A stretch of DNA of 64,000 bases from Acidihalobacter ferrooxydans (GTDB taxonomy: Bacteria; Pseudomonadota; Gammaproteobacteria; DSM-5130; Acidihalobacteraceae). This document shows, piece by piece, positions 27,031 through 38,023 of the stretch. Made by a program: the position numbers and the translations under genes. Positions within the stretch are counted from its first letter, which is position 1; each line of letters begins with the position of its first letter. The stretch lies in NCBI RefSeq assembly GCF_001975725.1, contig NZ_CP019434.1, forward strand, positions 930,001 through 994,000, written 5' to 3'. The notes below the pieces were generated by a model. That model was not told the origin of the DNA. It saw nothing but the letters and a program-made list of their open reading frames with translations, and did not search any database.

Positions 27031-27779
27031 GCCGGGAGTTACGTGAAGCGACGCTGCTGCACGGCATCAACGCCGTGGAGTCGGCGCTGGCGCACGACCC
27101 CGAACGGGTGCTGACGCTATGGGTCGACGCGGGGCGGGTCGACAAGCGGCTGGGGGCCCTGATCGAGCAGGCCAGATCGCTCGGCGTGTCCGTGCAGACA
27201 AGCTCGCGCAAGGCGCTGGACCGGCGCGTGCCGGGCGGTCATCACCAGGGCGTGATGGCCGATTACCGTCCGCCGCCGCCGCTCGGCGAAGGTCAGTTGC
27301 TCGACCGCGTGGAAGCGGCGGATGCGCCGCTGCTGCTGGTGCTTGATGGCGTCACCGATCCGCACAATCTCGGTGCCTGCCTGCGCACGGCCGCCGCTGC
27401 GGGCGCGCTGGCCGTCGTCGCGCCGCGCGACCGCGCGGCCTCGCTCACGCCGGTCGCGCGCAAGGCGGCTTCGGGCGCCGCCGACGTGATCCCTTTCGTG
27501 CCGGTGACCAACCTGTCGCGCACGCTCGGCTCACTCAAGCAATTCGGCGTCTGGGTGGTCGGCGCGGCGAGCACCGCGGAGCGTGAACTCTACGCGCAGG
27601 ATTTGCGCGGTTCCCAGGCGTTGGTGCTGGGTGCAGAGGGCGCCGGCCTGCGGCGCCTGACGGCCGAGGCCTGCGACGTGCTGGTACGCATTCCGATCAG
27701 TGCGACGATGGAAAGCCTGAACGTGTCCGTGGCCGCGGGGGTTTGCCTGTTCGAGGCAGTGCGGCAGCGGCGGGCCTGA
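27027..27779 (+). CDS. rlmB: 23S rRNA (guanosine-2251-2'-O)-methyltransferase
   Basis: SpoU-family enzyme of 250 aa that 2'-O-methylates G2251 in the peptidyl-transferase P loop. The three SPOUT motifs are present: LLLVLDGVTDPHNLGACLRT (motif 1), QALVLGAEGAGLRRL (motif 2) and IPISATMESLNVSVAAGVCL (motif 3, trefoil knot). The N-terminal substrate-binding part starts LLHGINAVESAL. It is coupled to rnr by an ATGA overlap, the same rnr-rlmB pairing seen widely in gamma-proteobacteria. Confidence 0.95.
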   Translation: MSRELREATLLHGINAVESALAHDPERVLTLWVDAGRVDKRLGALIEQARSLGVSVQTSSRKALDRRVPGGHHQGVMADYRPPPPLGEGQLLDRVEAADAPLLLVLDGVTDPHNLGACLRTAAAAGALAVVAPRDRAASLTPVARKAASGAADVIPFVPVTNLSRTLGSLKQFGVWVVGAASTAERELYAQDLRGSQALVLGAEGAGLRRLTAEACDVLVRIPISATMESLNVSVAAGVCLFEAVRQRRA

Positions 27780-27844
27780 GCCGCCTGCGCAGGGGCATTG
27801 CCGCCAATCGCCCGATGACCCCCGCAGGCATTTGTGGCCGTTTT

Positions 27845-28789
27845 TCAGCGATCAGTTGCGAGCAGGGGGCTGGCGTTTTGCGCATGCCAGTCGAGAATGC
27901 CGCTCCAGGCTTCCTGCGCGGTTTCCGCGTACCAGAACAGCTCGCAGTCCTCTGCGTCGATGCTGCCTGCTTCGGCGAGAAAGTCCGCGTCGAACACGCC
28001 GCGCCAATACGCCTCGCCGATCAGCACCACGGGGATTGGCGCGGCTTTGCGCGTCTGGATCAGGGTCAGCGCGCCGAACAGTTCGTCCAGCGTGCCGAAA
28101 CCGCCCGGCAGGGCAACGATGGCCGCCGCGCGTTTCATGAAATGCAGCTTGCGCAGGGCAAAATAGTGGAACTGCAGGCACAGCCCCGGCGTGAGGTACG
28201 GGTTGGGGTACTGCTCACGCGGCAGCTTGATGTTGAGGCCGACGGTTTCGGCGCCGGCATCGCAGGCGCCGCGGTTGGCGGCTTCCATGCCGCCGGGACC
28301 GCCGCCGGTCATCACCACCAGGCCCGGGTCGCCGGCCGCACCGACCAATCGGCCGAGTTCACGGCCGACGTCGTAATAGCGCGAGAGGTCCATGCGCCGC
28401 TCGGCCAGCCGCAGGGCGCGGGTGCGCGCCACATCACCGGGATGGGCGGCGGCTTCGCGATGCGCGGCTTCGAGTTCGCGCCGGGCGGTGTCCGGCTCGC
28501 GCAGACGCGTGCTGCCGAATATCACAATGGTGCGCTCGATCCCATGCGCACTCAGGGTCTGCTCGGCCTTGAGGTAATCGAGTTGCAGACGCAGGCCGCG
28601 ATTGGCGTCGGTGTGCAGAAAGTCGACGTCGCGGTCGGCCTCGGCGTATGAGGGATGTTGCATGATCGCCCGCAGACGCGCCGCCGTGTCGGCATCCTCG
28701 CTGGCTGACTTGGGTTGTTCCCAGGGCAGCGGTTCGCGGCGCTCGACCGGATGCGCCGGCGGCGGTACCTTGTTTCGTGTGTGATTCAT
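27845..28789 (-). CDS. LOG-family (TIGR00730) Rossmann protein
   Basis: Soluble protein of 314 aa with the lysine-decarboxylase-like/LOG signature: GGGPGGMEAANRGA and LPGGFGTLDELF. In LOG enzymes these bind the nucleotide and catalyse release of ribose 5-phosphate from cytokinin or AMP-type nucleotides. The first 90 residues are an extension not found in short LOG proteins; the longer version is of the PpnN/YgdH-related or LOG-like group. It is the last complete gene of a minus-strand run, downstream of the ppsA relic. Its physiological substrate here is unknown. Confidence 0.85.
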   Translation of the reverse strand: MNHTRNKVPPPAHPVERREPLPWEQPKSASEDADTAARLRAIMQHPSYAEADRDVDFLHTDANRGLRLQLDYLKAEQTLSAHGIERTIVIFGSTRLREPDTARRELEAAHREAAAHPGDVARTRALRLAERRMDLSRYYDVGRELGRLVGAAGDPGLVVMTGGGPGGMEAANRGACDAGAETVGLNIKLPREQYPNPYLTPGLCLQFHYFALRKLHFMKRAAAIVALPGGFGTLDELFGALTLIQTRKAAPIPVVLIGEAYWRGVFDADFLAEAGSIDAEDCELFWYAETAQEAWSGILDWHAQNASPLLATDR

Positions 28790-28798
28790 GTGGGCTCC

Positions 28799-29077
28799 TT
28801 AGCTGGCGCGTGGCGTGCGTGAGAGTTTCGCCTCCGGTTCGAGCACCTGACGCGTGGTAGCGATCACGGTGTCGGGGTTGATGCTCATCGACTCGATGCC
28901 GAGTTCGACCCGGTATTGTGCCATCTCGGGATAGTCGGACGGGGCCTGGTCACACAGCCCTGAGTGGATGCCGTTGCGGCGGCAGCCCTCGACCGCCAGC
29001 CGGATCATTTCCTTCACGCCCTCGTCGTATTCGTCATCGTCGAAGGCGACGATCTCGCTGCCGTTGTGTGCGATTGA
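28799..29077 (-). pseudogene. ppsA: Relic of the C-terminus of phosphoenolpyruvate synthase
   Basis: The last ~90 codons read SEIVAFDDDEYDEGVKEM, then RRNGIHSGLCDQAPSDYPEM and VELGIESMSINPDTV, which is the end of PpsA (conserved CGQAPSDYPE with its catalytic Cys, here CDQAPSDYPE; then LGIDSISLNPD). The remaining ~700 residues, including the swivelling His domain and ATP-grasp, are missing: the pseudoenzyme gene at 29119 lies directly upstream. A deletion probably removed most of ppsA. PpsA makes PEP from pyruvate, so its loss removes a gluconeogenic or pyruvate-recycling step from this cluster. Confidence 0.75.
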
Positions 29078-29118
29078 ATCCGTGGCCGAATCCGGTCGGG
29101 GACGGGTCAAGCGCGTTG

Positions 29119-30314
29119 TCAGTCGGTTGCGGCTTCCGGTTCCAGAGCCGCGACCAGCGCCGAAAGCGGTGAGTCGATGGCGGTCAGGTGGTTGATCAGC
29201 ATGATCAACGCGAGCAGCGCATTGGCCGTGCCGGGGAAATCGCTGCTGGCATAGTGGCCGGCGGCGTCGAAATAGAGGCCGGGGCGACCGGCGTGCAGGA
29301 AGGTCCAGGCGGCGGCCGGTCCTCCGGGCAGCGCGTCTGTCGTGAGGCCGGCGCGGGTCAGAGCGGATGCCATCTGTGGAGGCAGCCCGCTGTCGTGCAC
29401 CACGTGCAGGCCGGGCTGTTCCTGTGCCAGCGCGAGGGCCAGTACGGTGCCGATAGCATGGGGCGAAACGGGCTGGCCGCGCTCGTCGGTGATGGCGAGA
29501 AGGTCGCCGTTGGCATTCAGCGATGCACCGAGATGACAGCCGTTGGTGCTGACGCACGTGCCGACAGCTGCGCGGGCTTGCGGCGAGAAGGGATCGGGGC
29601 CGCGCGTCGGCAATTTGGAGTCGGGTTTGAAGCCGAGGCGCCACAGGCGCAGTAGCCGGTAGTGGGGCATGACGGCATCGAACTCGGTGCCGGTCAGGCC
29701 GTTGCCGGCGTCGAGGCACAGCTTGAAAAGGCGCTGTGGGCGCAGTTGCTGCCGCAGCCAGGCGGCATAGGCGGCCTGCGGTTGAGCGCGGCGTAACACC
29801 GGATTACACGGGTTGCGGAACAGGTCGTTGAGATCGTAGACGGTCATGGCGTCGATGACCTGAGCCGCCGCGACCGGCGCGGCGCCCCTCCCGCACAGGC
29901 GCATCCCGTTCCAATCGGTCGGGGCGCAATCGCCGGTGACCATGATGCCGCCGTTCAGGCCGGCATCGGCCACGTACCATTCCAGCTGCGGTGTGGTGCA
30001 GGCGCCGATGTGCGTGACGTGATGGCCGCCCGAACGCAGGCCCAGACTGACGGCTTCAGCCAGCGAGGGCGAGGTTTCGCGTATGTCGTAGCCGATGGCG
30101 AACGTGCCGTCGCCGGGGGCCAGCAGGTCGCCGAAGGCGCAGGCCAGCGGCATGATCTGGCGGCAGCGCAGAGTCTGTCCGGTGCGGCCGAGGAGGCTGT
30201 AGCCATCGATCAGATCCTGCAGCTGCGAAAGGCTGGCGGTTTCCATCGCTACGTCTCCTGGGCCGGCGGAGCGCGTGTCAGCGTCCGCCGCCGTGATTCG
30301 CTCGTTTTCCGCGT

Positions 30315-30318
<4 letters not shown>
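29119..30318 (-). CDS. Phosphomannomutase/phosphoglucomutase-like pseudoenzyme
   Basis: Protein of 399 aa with the phosphohexomutase fold but altered catalytic motifs. Where active enzymes have TGSHNPPDYNG, this one reads TGDCAPTDWNG, so the phosphorylated Ser is Asp and the following His and Asn are Cys and Ala. The metal loop DGDGDR is NANGDL, losing two of three Asp ligands and the Arg. The sugar-binding GEMSGH is FDAAGH. The scaffold (LDAGNGLTG, DERG) remains and there are no stops, so it is probably expressed as a non-catalytic or altered-function protein. The start ATG overlaps the ATPase stop (ATGA). A regulatory or sugar-phosphate-sensing role is inference. Confidence 0.75.
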
Positions 30319-32945
<2,627 letters not shown>

Positions 32946-32956
32946 GGCAGTCTCCT

Positions 32957-33754
32957 TCAGGCTGCAATCATGCCGTTGGCGAAATTCGCCTCGGCATAGG
33001 GGAAAACGACGTCGGGATTGGGACGGATCAGCTCGTGGTCCTTGTCCGCATAGTCCAGGCGGTTGAGCAGGTCTTTGATGATGCTCAGGCGGGTGAGTTT
33101 CTTGTCGTCGGCGCGGGCGATGGTCCACGGCGCGAGCGCGCTATGGGTGCGGGCGAACATCGCGTCGCGGGCCTCGCTGTAGTCGCGCCAGTGCTTCTGC
33201 GCGACGGCATCGATCGGACTCATCTTCCACTGTTTGAGCGGGTCTTTGCGGCGCGCGGCAAGGCGTTTCTTTTGTTCGTCCTTGCTGATGTCGAGGTAGT
33301 ACTTGATCAGATGGATGCCCGAGCGGATCAGCATCTGCTCGAAGGCCGGCACGGTCTCCATGAATTCCTCGTATTCGGCGTCGGTACAAAAGCCCATCAC
33401 GCGCTCGACACCGGCGCGGTTGTACCAACTGCGGTTGAACAGCACCATTTCTTCGGCCGCCGGCAGATGCGGCACGTAGCGCTGGAAGTACCAACTCGTG
33501 CGATCACGTTCGGAAGGCTTGCCCAGCGCCACCACGCGCGTCTCGCGCGGCGAGAGATGCTGGACGATGCGCTTGATGGTGCCGTCCTTGCCGCCGCTGT
33601 CGCGCCCTTCGAAGAGCACCAGAATGCGGTCGCCGTGGGCGATGATGTGTTTTTGCAGCTTGACCAGCTCGATTTGCAAGGCGAGCAATTCGTGTTTGTA
33701 GTCTTTTTTCGACGGGGTTTCGGGATACGGCGCGGGGGCTGGATGGTGGGGCAT
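32957..33754 (-). CDS. ppk2: Polyphosphate kinase 2 family protein
   Basis: Enzyme of 265 aa with the PPK2 motifs: Walker A-like FEGRDSGGKDGTIKR, the lid region RYVPHLPAAEEMVLFNRSWYNRAGVE, and KQWKMSPIDAVAQKHWRDYSEARD. PPK2 uses polyphosphate to phosphorylate GDP/ADP, or AMP in some classes, so it can regenerate nucleotide triphosphates from stored polyphosphate. It is the first gene of the operon with the proton ATPase, which suggests polyphosphate-derived energy feeding the pump. Two FNR-type boxes stand 95-124 bp upstream of its ATG. Confidence 0.92.
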   Translation of the reverse strand: MPHHPAPAPYPETPSKKDYKHELLALQIELVKLQKHIIAHGDRILVLFEGRDSGGKDGTIKRIVQHLSPRETRVVALGKPSERDRTSWYFQRYVPHLPAAEEMVLFNRSWYNRAGVERVMGFCTDAEYEEFMETVPAFEQMLIRSGIHLIKYYLDISKDEQKKRLAARRKDPLKQWKMSPIDAVAQKHWRDYSEARDAMFARTHSALAPWTIARADDKKLTRLSIIKDLLNRLDYADKDHELIRPNPDVVFPYAEANFANGMIAA

Positions 33755-33848
33755 AGGAGCGTTCCTCCGAGAATGGCGTTCTGCATTGTGGATGTCGTGT
33801 TGAGTGTGAAACCGTCGGCGCGCGCGAGTTCATTTTATTTCCACATAG

Positions 33849-33878
33849 TTGAAGTGGATCAATATTGATGCCGATCAA
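33849..33878 (-). promoter_or_regulatory. Two tandem FNR/Crp-type boxes upstream of the ppk2 operon
   Basis: Box 1 TTGAAGTGGATCAA (33849-33862) and box 2 TTGATGCCGATCAA (33865-33878) both fit TTGAT-N4-ATCAA, box 2 perfectly. Their centres are 16 bp apart. A TAAAAT sequence on the minus strand (33837-33832) could be a -10 element 12 bp inside box 1. They lie 95 bp upstream of ppk2 and nothing transcribes rightward before 34343, so ppk2-ATPase is the likely target. Confidence 0.7.
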
Positions 33879-34342
33879 AACTGCTTCAATTTATGTGGCC
33901 ATGACGGACGCCGCCGCACCGATGGTGGAACGCGACGCAGATCCGACAGGTGTGTTCAATCAAGGTATGGATACCATGCCGATGGTCGATGGAAGCGTCA
34001 GTAACCTGCGTTACAGGTTTCTCGGAGCCGGTCGCCATCAGGTCGGCTCCGAGTTTGCGGCCCGTTTGGTCGTGCGGCGATTTGCCTCTGCGAGCGCAGG
34101 TGGGTTTGCGCGGCAACATGGACGATCGTTCATGTTTGATCGTCCTCAGGTGTAAGCCAGGTTACAGCCTCAAGCCCACGCCACGCCTAGGGTAATAGAG
34201 CAAGCCACGGCAGCAACGCGCAGCGGCAGTGCATGAGGCTTCGATTCGAAATTGACGGTGCGTTGAACTTTTCAATCGGTTGCCTCTCAAACATTTCGTT
34301 TTGTACGGTTAAATCCATGTATTAATCGTAAGGAATTTCCGG
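33879..34342. other. Intergenic region between the ppk2 operon and the SDR-pet operon
   Basis: About 460 bp without a supported gene. An ORF at 33865-34155 (96 codons) overlaps box 2, has no ribosome site and matches nothing I know. A short hairpin GTAAC/GTTAC lies near 34003-34016. The stretch before 34343 is AT-rich and should hold the promoter of the SDR-petAB operon, but I cannot assign -35/-10 boxes with confidence. Confidence 0.5.
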
Positions 34343-35110
34343 ATGTCGAAGCTGCGAAGGATTCTGATCACGGGAGCGGCCAGCGGAGTCGGGCGTGCGC
34401 TGGCGCTCGATTGCTGTCGGCTGGGTTGGCAGGTTGTCGCGCTGGACAAGGACGCTGAGGGTCTGGACGCATTGCATGCGGCAGCGGCGACCGAGGACGC
34501 GGGGGTGATTCCGTGGCTGTTGCCAGTCGAGTTCAGCGAACTGGATCACGACGATGCCGATGTCGTTGCCGAGGCGCTGGCGCGCGAGTTCGGCGGACTC
34601 GATGCCATCGTGCATCTGGCCTTTGAATTCGGCACCGCATTCCCGCTGGAAAACTATCCCCAGGCACTGGCGAAAAAACTCTTCGACGCAAATGTGCTGG
34701 GGCCGCTGGCCTTGACGCAGAGCGTGTTGCCGCTGTTGCGCGAAAGCCGCGGGGTCGTGGTGTTTTCCGGCGACTCGGTCGTCGACGACGGCGCCTACTG
34801 GGGCTTCTACGGAATCACGCGCGCGGCGACGGAGTATCTCGCCCGCATGTGGCAGGCGGAACTTGCCGATAGCGGCGTGAGCTGGATGCGTTTCGATCTC
34901 GGGCAGGTCGGTACGGGGCTGCGCAGCCGTGTGTTGCCGGGGGCGCTGCGCAGCGAGGCAGAAGCGTCCGAGGCCGCCGCGCGGCGTCTGTTCGAGCGCA
35001 TCGATCAATCGTTAGCCGGGCCGGGGGGTCACGGTTTTTCGCCTTCGGAGGAGGATGACCAGAGCCTCCGTACGTCGAAGAACGCTGCATTCATGGAGGA
35101 TGAAACATGA
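34343..35110 (+). CDS. Short-chain dehydrogenase/reductase, first gene of the pet-like operon
   Basis: NAD(P)-binding oxidoreductase of 255 aa with the cofactor motif TGAASGVGRAL near the N-terminus. The catalytic tetrad is altered: the YxxxK motif reads YGITR, so the Lys that lowers the Tyr pKa is Arg; Ser in VFSGDSVVDDG may be the third member. An SDR gene inside a pet operon recalls sdrA of the petI operons of iron-oxidising acidophiles, where its task is also unclear. It overlaps the Rieske gene by 4 bp, so expression is tied to the bc complex. Confidence 0.82.
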   Translation: MSKLRRILITGAASGVGRALALDCCRLGWQVVALDKDAEGLDALHAAAATEDAGVIPWLLPVEFSELDHDDADVVAEALAREFGGLDAIVHLAFEFGTAFPLENYPQALAKKLFDANVLGPLALTQSVLPLLRESRGVVVFSGDSVVDDGAYWGFYGITRAATEYLARMWQAELADSGVSWMRFDLGQVGTGLRSRVLPGALRSEAEASEAAARRLFERIDQSLAGPGGHGFSPSEEDDQSLRTSKNAAFMEDET

Positions 35111-35802
35111 GCGATGAGAAGCAGGATCTGCCGCCCATCGGCGATCACGAGGATTCCCTGCGCGAGCCTGCGCCCGACATGAAGCGGCGCCGCTTCCTGG
35201 TCGCGGGCGGGTTGGGCGCGATCAGCGCGGGTGCTGCCGCGATTGGTTTGATCACGCCGTTCGTATCCAGCCTGGCGCCGACACAAGCGGCCATGACGCA
35301 GGGGCCGAACAAGCTGGTGGTCGATCTGAAACCGATCAAGCCGGGGCAGATGGTGACGTTCCCCTATCTGGCCGAGCCGCACGCGATCGCGCCCGTCGTG
35401 GTGGTGCGGCGCACCCCGGAAATGCTGGCTTCGCTGATCAAGATCATGGATCAGCATATTTTGCGCGATCCACTGTCGCAGCAGCCTCAGCAGCCACCCT
35501 ACGCGACCAATATCTACCGTTCGCGCAAGCCCGAATGGCTCGTGATGTTCAACAAATGCACGCACTTGTGCTGCGTACCGCAGTACTGGCCGGAGCCCCG
35601 GTCATTGCCGGGCGCCAAGGACTGGTGGCTGGGCGGGTTTCATTGCCCCTGCCACGGCTCGGTGTATGACCTCGCAGGCCGGGTCATCATCGGTTCTCCC
35701 GCGCCGCAGAACATGGCCGTGCCGGATTATCACTTCGAAGAAGCCGACACGCGGCTGGTCGTGACCGGCAAATACGGGCCGTCCGGCATCTGCATTTTCT
35801 AG
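35107..35802 (+). CDS. petA: Rieske iron-sulfur protein of a bc complex
   Basis: Protein of 231 aa with a twin-arginine start (MKRRRFLVAGGLGAISAGAA) that serves as Tat signal and membrane anchor, and the cluster-binding boxes CTHLCC and CPCHGSVYD that hold the 2Fe-2S centre through two Cys and two His. About 20 residues (VPQYWPEPRSLPGAKDWWLG) lie between the boxes, longer than in the usual ubiquinol Rieske proteins. Role: transfers electrons between quinol and the c-type acceptor of the complex. The next gene is cytochrome b, 13 bp on. Confidence 0.93.
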   Translation: MSDEKQDLPPIGDHEDSLREPAPDMKRRRFLVAGGLGAISAGAAAIGLITPFVSSLAPTQAAMTQGPNKLVVDLKPIKPGQMVTFPYLAEPHAIAPVVVVRRTPEMLASLIKIMDQHILRDPLSQQPQQPPYATNIYRSRKPEWLVMFNKCTHLCCVPQYWPEPRSLPGAKDWWLGGFHCPCHGSVYDLAGRVIIGSPAPQNMAVPDYHFEEADTRLVVTGKYGPSGICIF

Positions 35803-35815
35803 AGGAGAGATCGTT

Positions 35816-37105
35816 ATGGCTAACGCACTTGAATGGTTTTATCGCCGCGTGCCGATGGATCTGTACCGCGAGCATTTGTCCGAATATCCGGCGCCGAAGA
35901 ATTTCAATATCGGCTACTACATGGGTTCGCTGCTGCTGGTCATGGTGGCCCTGCAGTTCGTGACCGGATTGCTGCTGATGATGCAATACAATCCTGCGCA
36001 GCCCGTTCAATCGATTCAAAATATCACCCAACACGTCTGGTACGGCTGGCTGATCTGGCTGATGCACACCGATGGCGTTTCATTCTTTTTCGCCCTGCTG
36101 TATCTGCATATGGCCCGTGGGCTGATGTACGGCTCCTACAAGACGCCCCGCGAACTGGTGTGGGTGGCCGGCTGGTTCATTTTCCTGCTCTCGGCGGGCG
36201 AAGCGTTCATCGGTTACACCCTGCCGGGCATGGCCACCTCCTATGCGGCTTCGGACGTTATTTCGCAGTTGCTCGCCGGCGGCGCCTGGTACGGCAACTG
36301 GGCGTTCCAACTGGTGCTGGGCGGGCGTTCGTACGGGGCGCCGATGCTGATGCGCTTCGAGGCGTTCCATGTCGTGCTGCTGTTCACCCTGCTGGTGGTC
36401 ATGATCGTGGTGCATGTTCTGCTGCTGCATCGGGTCGGCTCCAACAATCCGGATGGCGTCGATACCCATTCGCGCACCAACGCCAAAGGGTGGCCGCTGG
36501 ATGGCATTCCGTTTCATCCGTATTTCACGGTCAAGGACATGGTCGGCATCGGCGTGTTCTTCCTCATCTTCGCCGCCGTGTTGCTCTACAACCCCAGCAT
36601 GAACGGCTGGTTCATCTCCAGTGGCGACGTGCAGCCGGCCAATCCGTTGTACTTCGGTGGTATCGACATCCGCGCGCCCTGGTACCTGTCGCCTTTCTAT
36701 CAGTTGCTGCGGGCTTCGCCGAGCAACAATCAGGGGCAGATGATCTTCTGGGTCGGTCTGCTGATGCCGTTTTTCCTGCCCTGGCTGGATCGTAACCCGG
36801 TGCGTTCGATCCGTTACCGGCCGATCTACGCGGTGTGGCTGTTCCTGCTGTTCGCCGACATGATCGGCATGATGATCGTCGGTTCGGAACCCGCGATGCC
36901 GTATACGCTGTTTCCCGAGCGCATTCTCACGGTGTTCTATTTTGCCTGGTTCATGTTGTTGCCGATGGTTTCCGGGATCGAGGTCATGCTGATGCATCCG
37001 CCGCATGTGCCGGCCCGGGTCGGCGATGGCTTGATGGGTCGCATCATGCATGGCGGCGCCCTGCGTGCCAGGGGGCAAGGCGGCTCCAATGGAGGTGAAT
37101 CATGA
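35816..37105 (+). CDS. petB: Cytochrome b of a bc complex
   Basis: Membrane protein of 429 aa with eight helices. Four heme ligands are visible: MHTDGVSFFFALLYLHMARG (helix B) and AFHVVLLF with VVHVLLLHRVGSNNPDG (helix D). The quinol-site motif reads RAPWY; PEWY is classical and PVWY occurs in beta/gamma-proteobacteria, so this variant shifts the proline. It is full-length including the C-terminal helices 5-8. ATG 35816 has GGAG upstream. In iron-oxidising acidophiles the petI complex runs in reverse, pushing electrons from cytochrome c to quinone; that use is possible here but not shown by sequence. Confidence 0.93.
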   Translation: MANALEWFYRRVPMDLYREHLSEYPAPKNFNIGYYMGSLLLVMVALQFVTGLLLMMQYNPAQPVQSIQNITQHVWYGWLIWLMHTDGVSFFFALLYLHMARGLMYGSYKTPRELVWVAGWFIFLLSAGEAFIGYTLPGMATSYAASDVISQLLAGGAWYGNWAFQLVLGGRSYGAPMLMRFEAFHVVLLFTLLVVMIVVHVLLLHRVGSNNPDGVDTHSRTNAKGWPLDGIPFHPYFTVKDMVGIGVFFLIFAAVLLYNPSMNGWFISSGDVQPANPLYFGGIDIRAPWYLSPFYQLLRASPSNNQGQMIFWVGLLMPFFLPWLDRNPVRSIRYRPIYAVWLFLLFADMIGMMIVGSEPAMPYTLFPERILTVFYFAWFMLLPMVSGIEVMLMHPPHVPARVGDGLMGRIMHGGALRARGQGGSNGGES

Positions 37106-37839
37106 GCGGACAATCCATCTCTCGCACTCGCCTGAGCGAATTTAAACAGCCTGTTAAGAGCAGGAGCCGGACTCTCCAGACCTGGCTCAAACCACTTCTC
37201 GCACTGGTCATGCTCGGTGCGATGTCGGGGTTTGCCCCGGCCTGGGCTGCACCGTCGGCGGCGCCAACACCAACACCTCCGCCAACGGCGCCAGTGACGC
37301 AAAACCCCGGTTGCCCTTCGCTGATCCTCAACGAAGGGCCGAAAAGCTGGCCCGAAGCGACGACGCTGATGCCGGTCGTGGGCTGGGGCTGTTTCAGCGC
37401 GAAAAACGATGACGTTTTCAATCCGGATGCGGTGAGCAACCCGAATCAGTCGCCGTTGCTGGCGTCGAGCGCCGCTTACCGGCAGTCGGTCGCGCCCTGG
37501 GTGTTGCTGATTCTGGCCTTGTTCACCGCAGTGGCGTATGTGTTGAAACTCATGTATTGGCGCGACGTTCGCCCGCCCCGGATGCTGACCAGCATCCCCG
37601 GAGCACTGGTTTCAGGCCGTCTGCTCAGACAGTGGGGGCTGCGCCCGGCGAATGCCGAGGAAGTGCGCGAGGAAGGCGAGGACCCGAGTGTCGAGCGCTA
37701 TCGGCGGCTGCGTGAACACTGGCGGCACGGCCCGGAACGGATCAAGACCTGGGCCCTGTTCGTCGCCATCCTCGTGGCTTCGTTCGCCACGATCTTCGGT
37801 ATCGCCTGGGTCGAGTTCCGGCCCATCACCTTCCATTGA
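37102..37839 (+). CDS. Third gene of the pet cluster: membrane-anchored protein without heme motif
   Basis: Protein of 245 aa in the position of cytochrome c1, overlapping petB by 4 bp. It has a hydrophobic N-terminal segment ending in AWA (about residues 32-50), a Pro/Thr linker, a periplasmic part with two cysteines (NPGCPSL and VGWGCFSA), then two membrane helices (about 132-155 and 212-235). No CxxCH heme-attachment motif occurs anywhere, nor a Met/His axial-ligand pattern of c1. It may be a structural or docking subunit replacing c1, or a linker to a separate cytochrome. I do not recognise its family. Confidence 0.75.
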   Translation: MSGQSISRTRLSEFKQPVKSRSRTLQTWLKPLLALVMLGAMSGFAPAWAAPSAAPTPTPPPTAPVTQNPGCPSLILNEGPKSWPEATTLMPVVGWGCFSAKNDDVFNPDAVSNPNQSPLLASSAAYRQSVAPWVLLILALFTAVAYVLKLMYWRDVRPPRMLTSIPGALVSGRLLRQWGLRPANAEEVREEGEDPSVERYRRLREHWRHGPERIKTWALFVAILVASFATIFGIAWVEFRPITFH

Positions 37840-37878
37840 ACCCGGATAATCCATCGGGAGAGGCACCTTTGCTTGATG

Positions 37879-37988
37879 TTTGAATCCACGGATCGTTTCT
37901 TCACTCGGGCATCACACAAGATGCCGCTTGCTGAAGGAAATGCACCGTGAATCCAAATCTCTGCGCAATCATGACCTCGCCTGATGGA
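37879..37988. repeat. Diverged ~110-bp repeat, copy 1
   Basis: This stretch matches 52466-52573 in the same orientation, with shared blocks such as TTTGAAT, CTTC-CTCGG, GATGCCGCT, CTCTGC and CCTCG-CAGATGGA-like ends, interrupted by small indels. It contains no ORF and lies between the pet cluster and the gene at 38024. Confidence 0.45.
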
Positions 37989-38023
37989 CGATCCGGATTG
38001 GACTGACACGGAGGATACGCATC

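Noticed and set aside
33865-34155. 96-aa ORF upstream of the SDR gene
   Set aside because: Starts inside an FNR box, no ribosome site, no family, odd composition.
37102-37839. Cytochrome c1
   Set aside because: Position fits, but there is no CxxCH motif in the protein.
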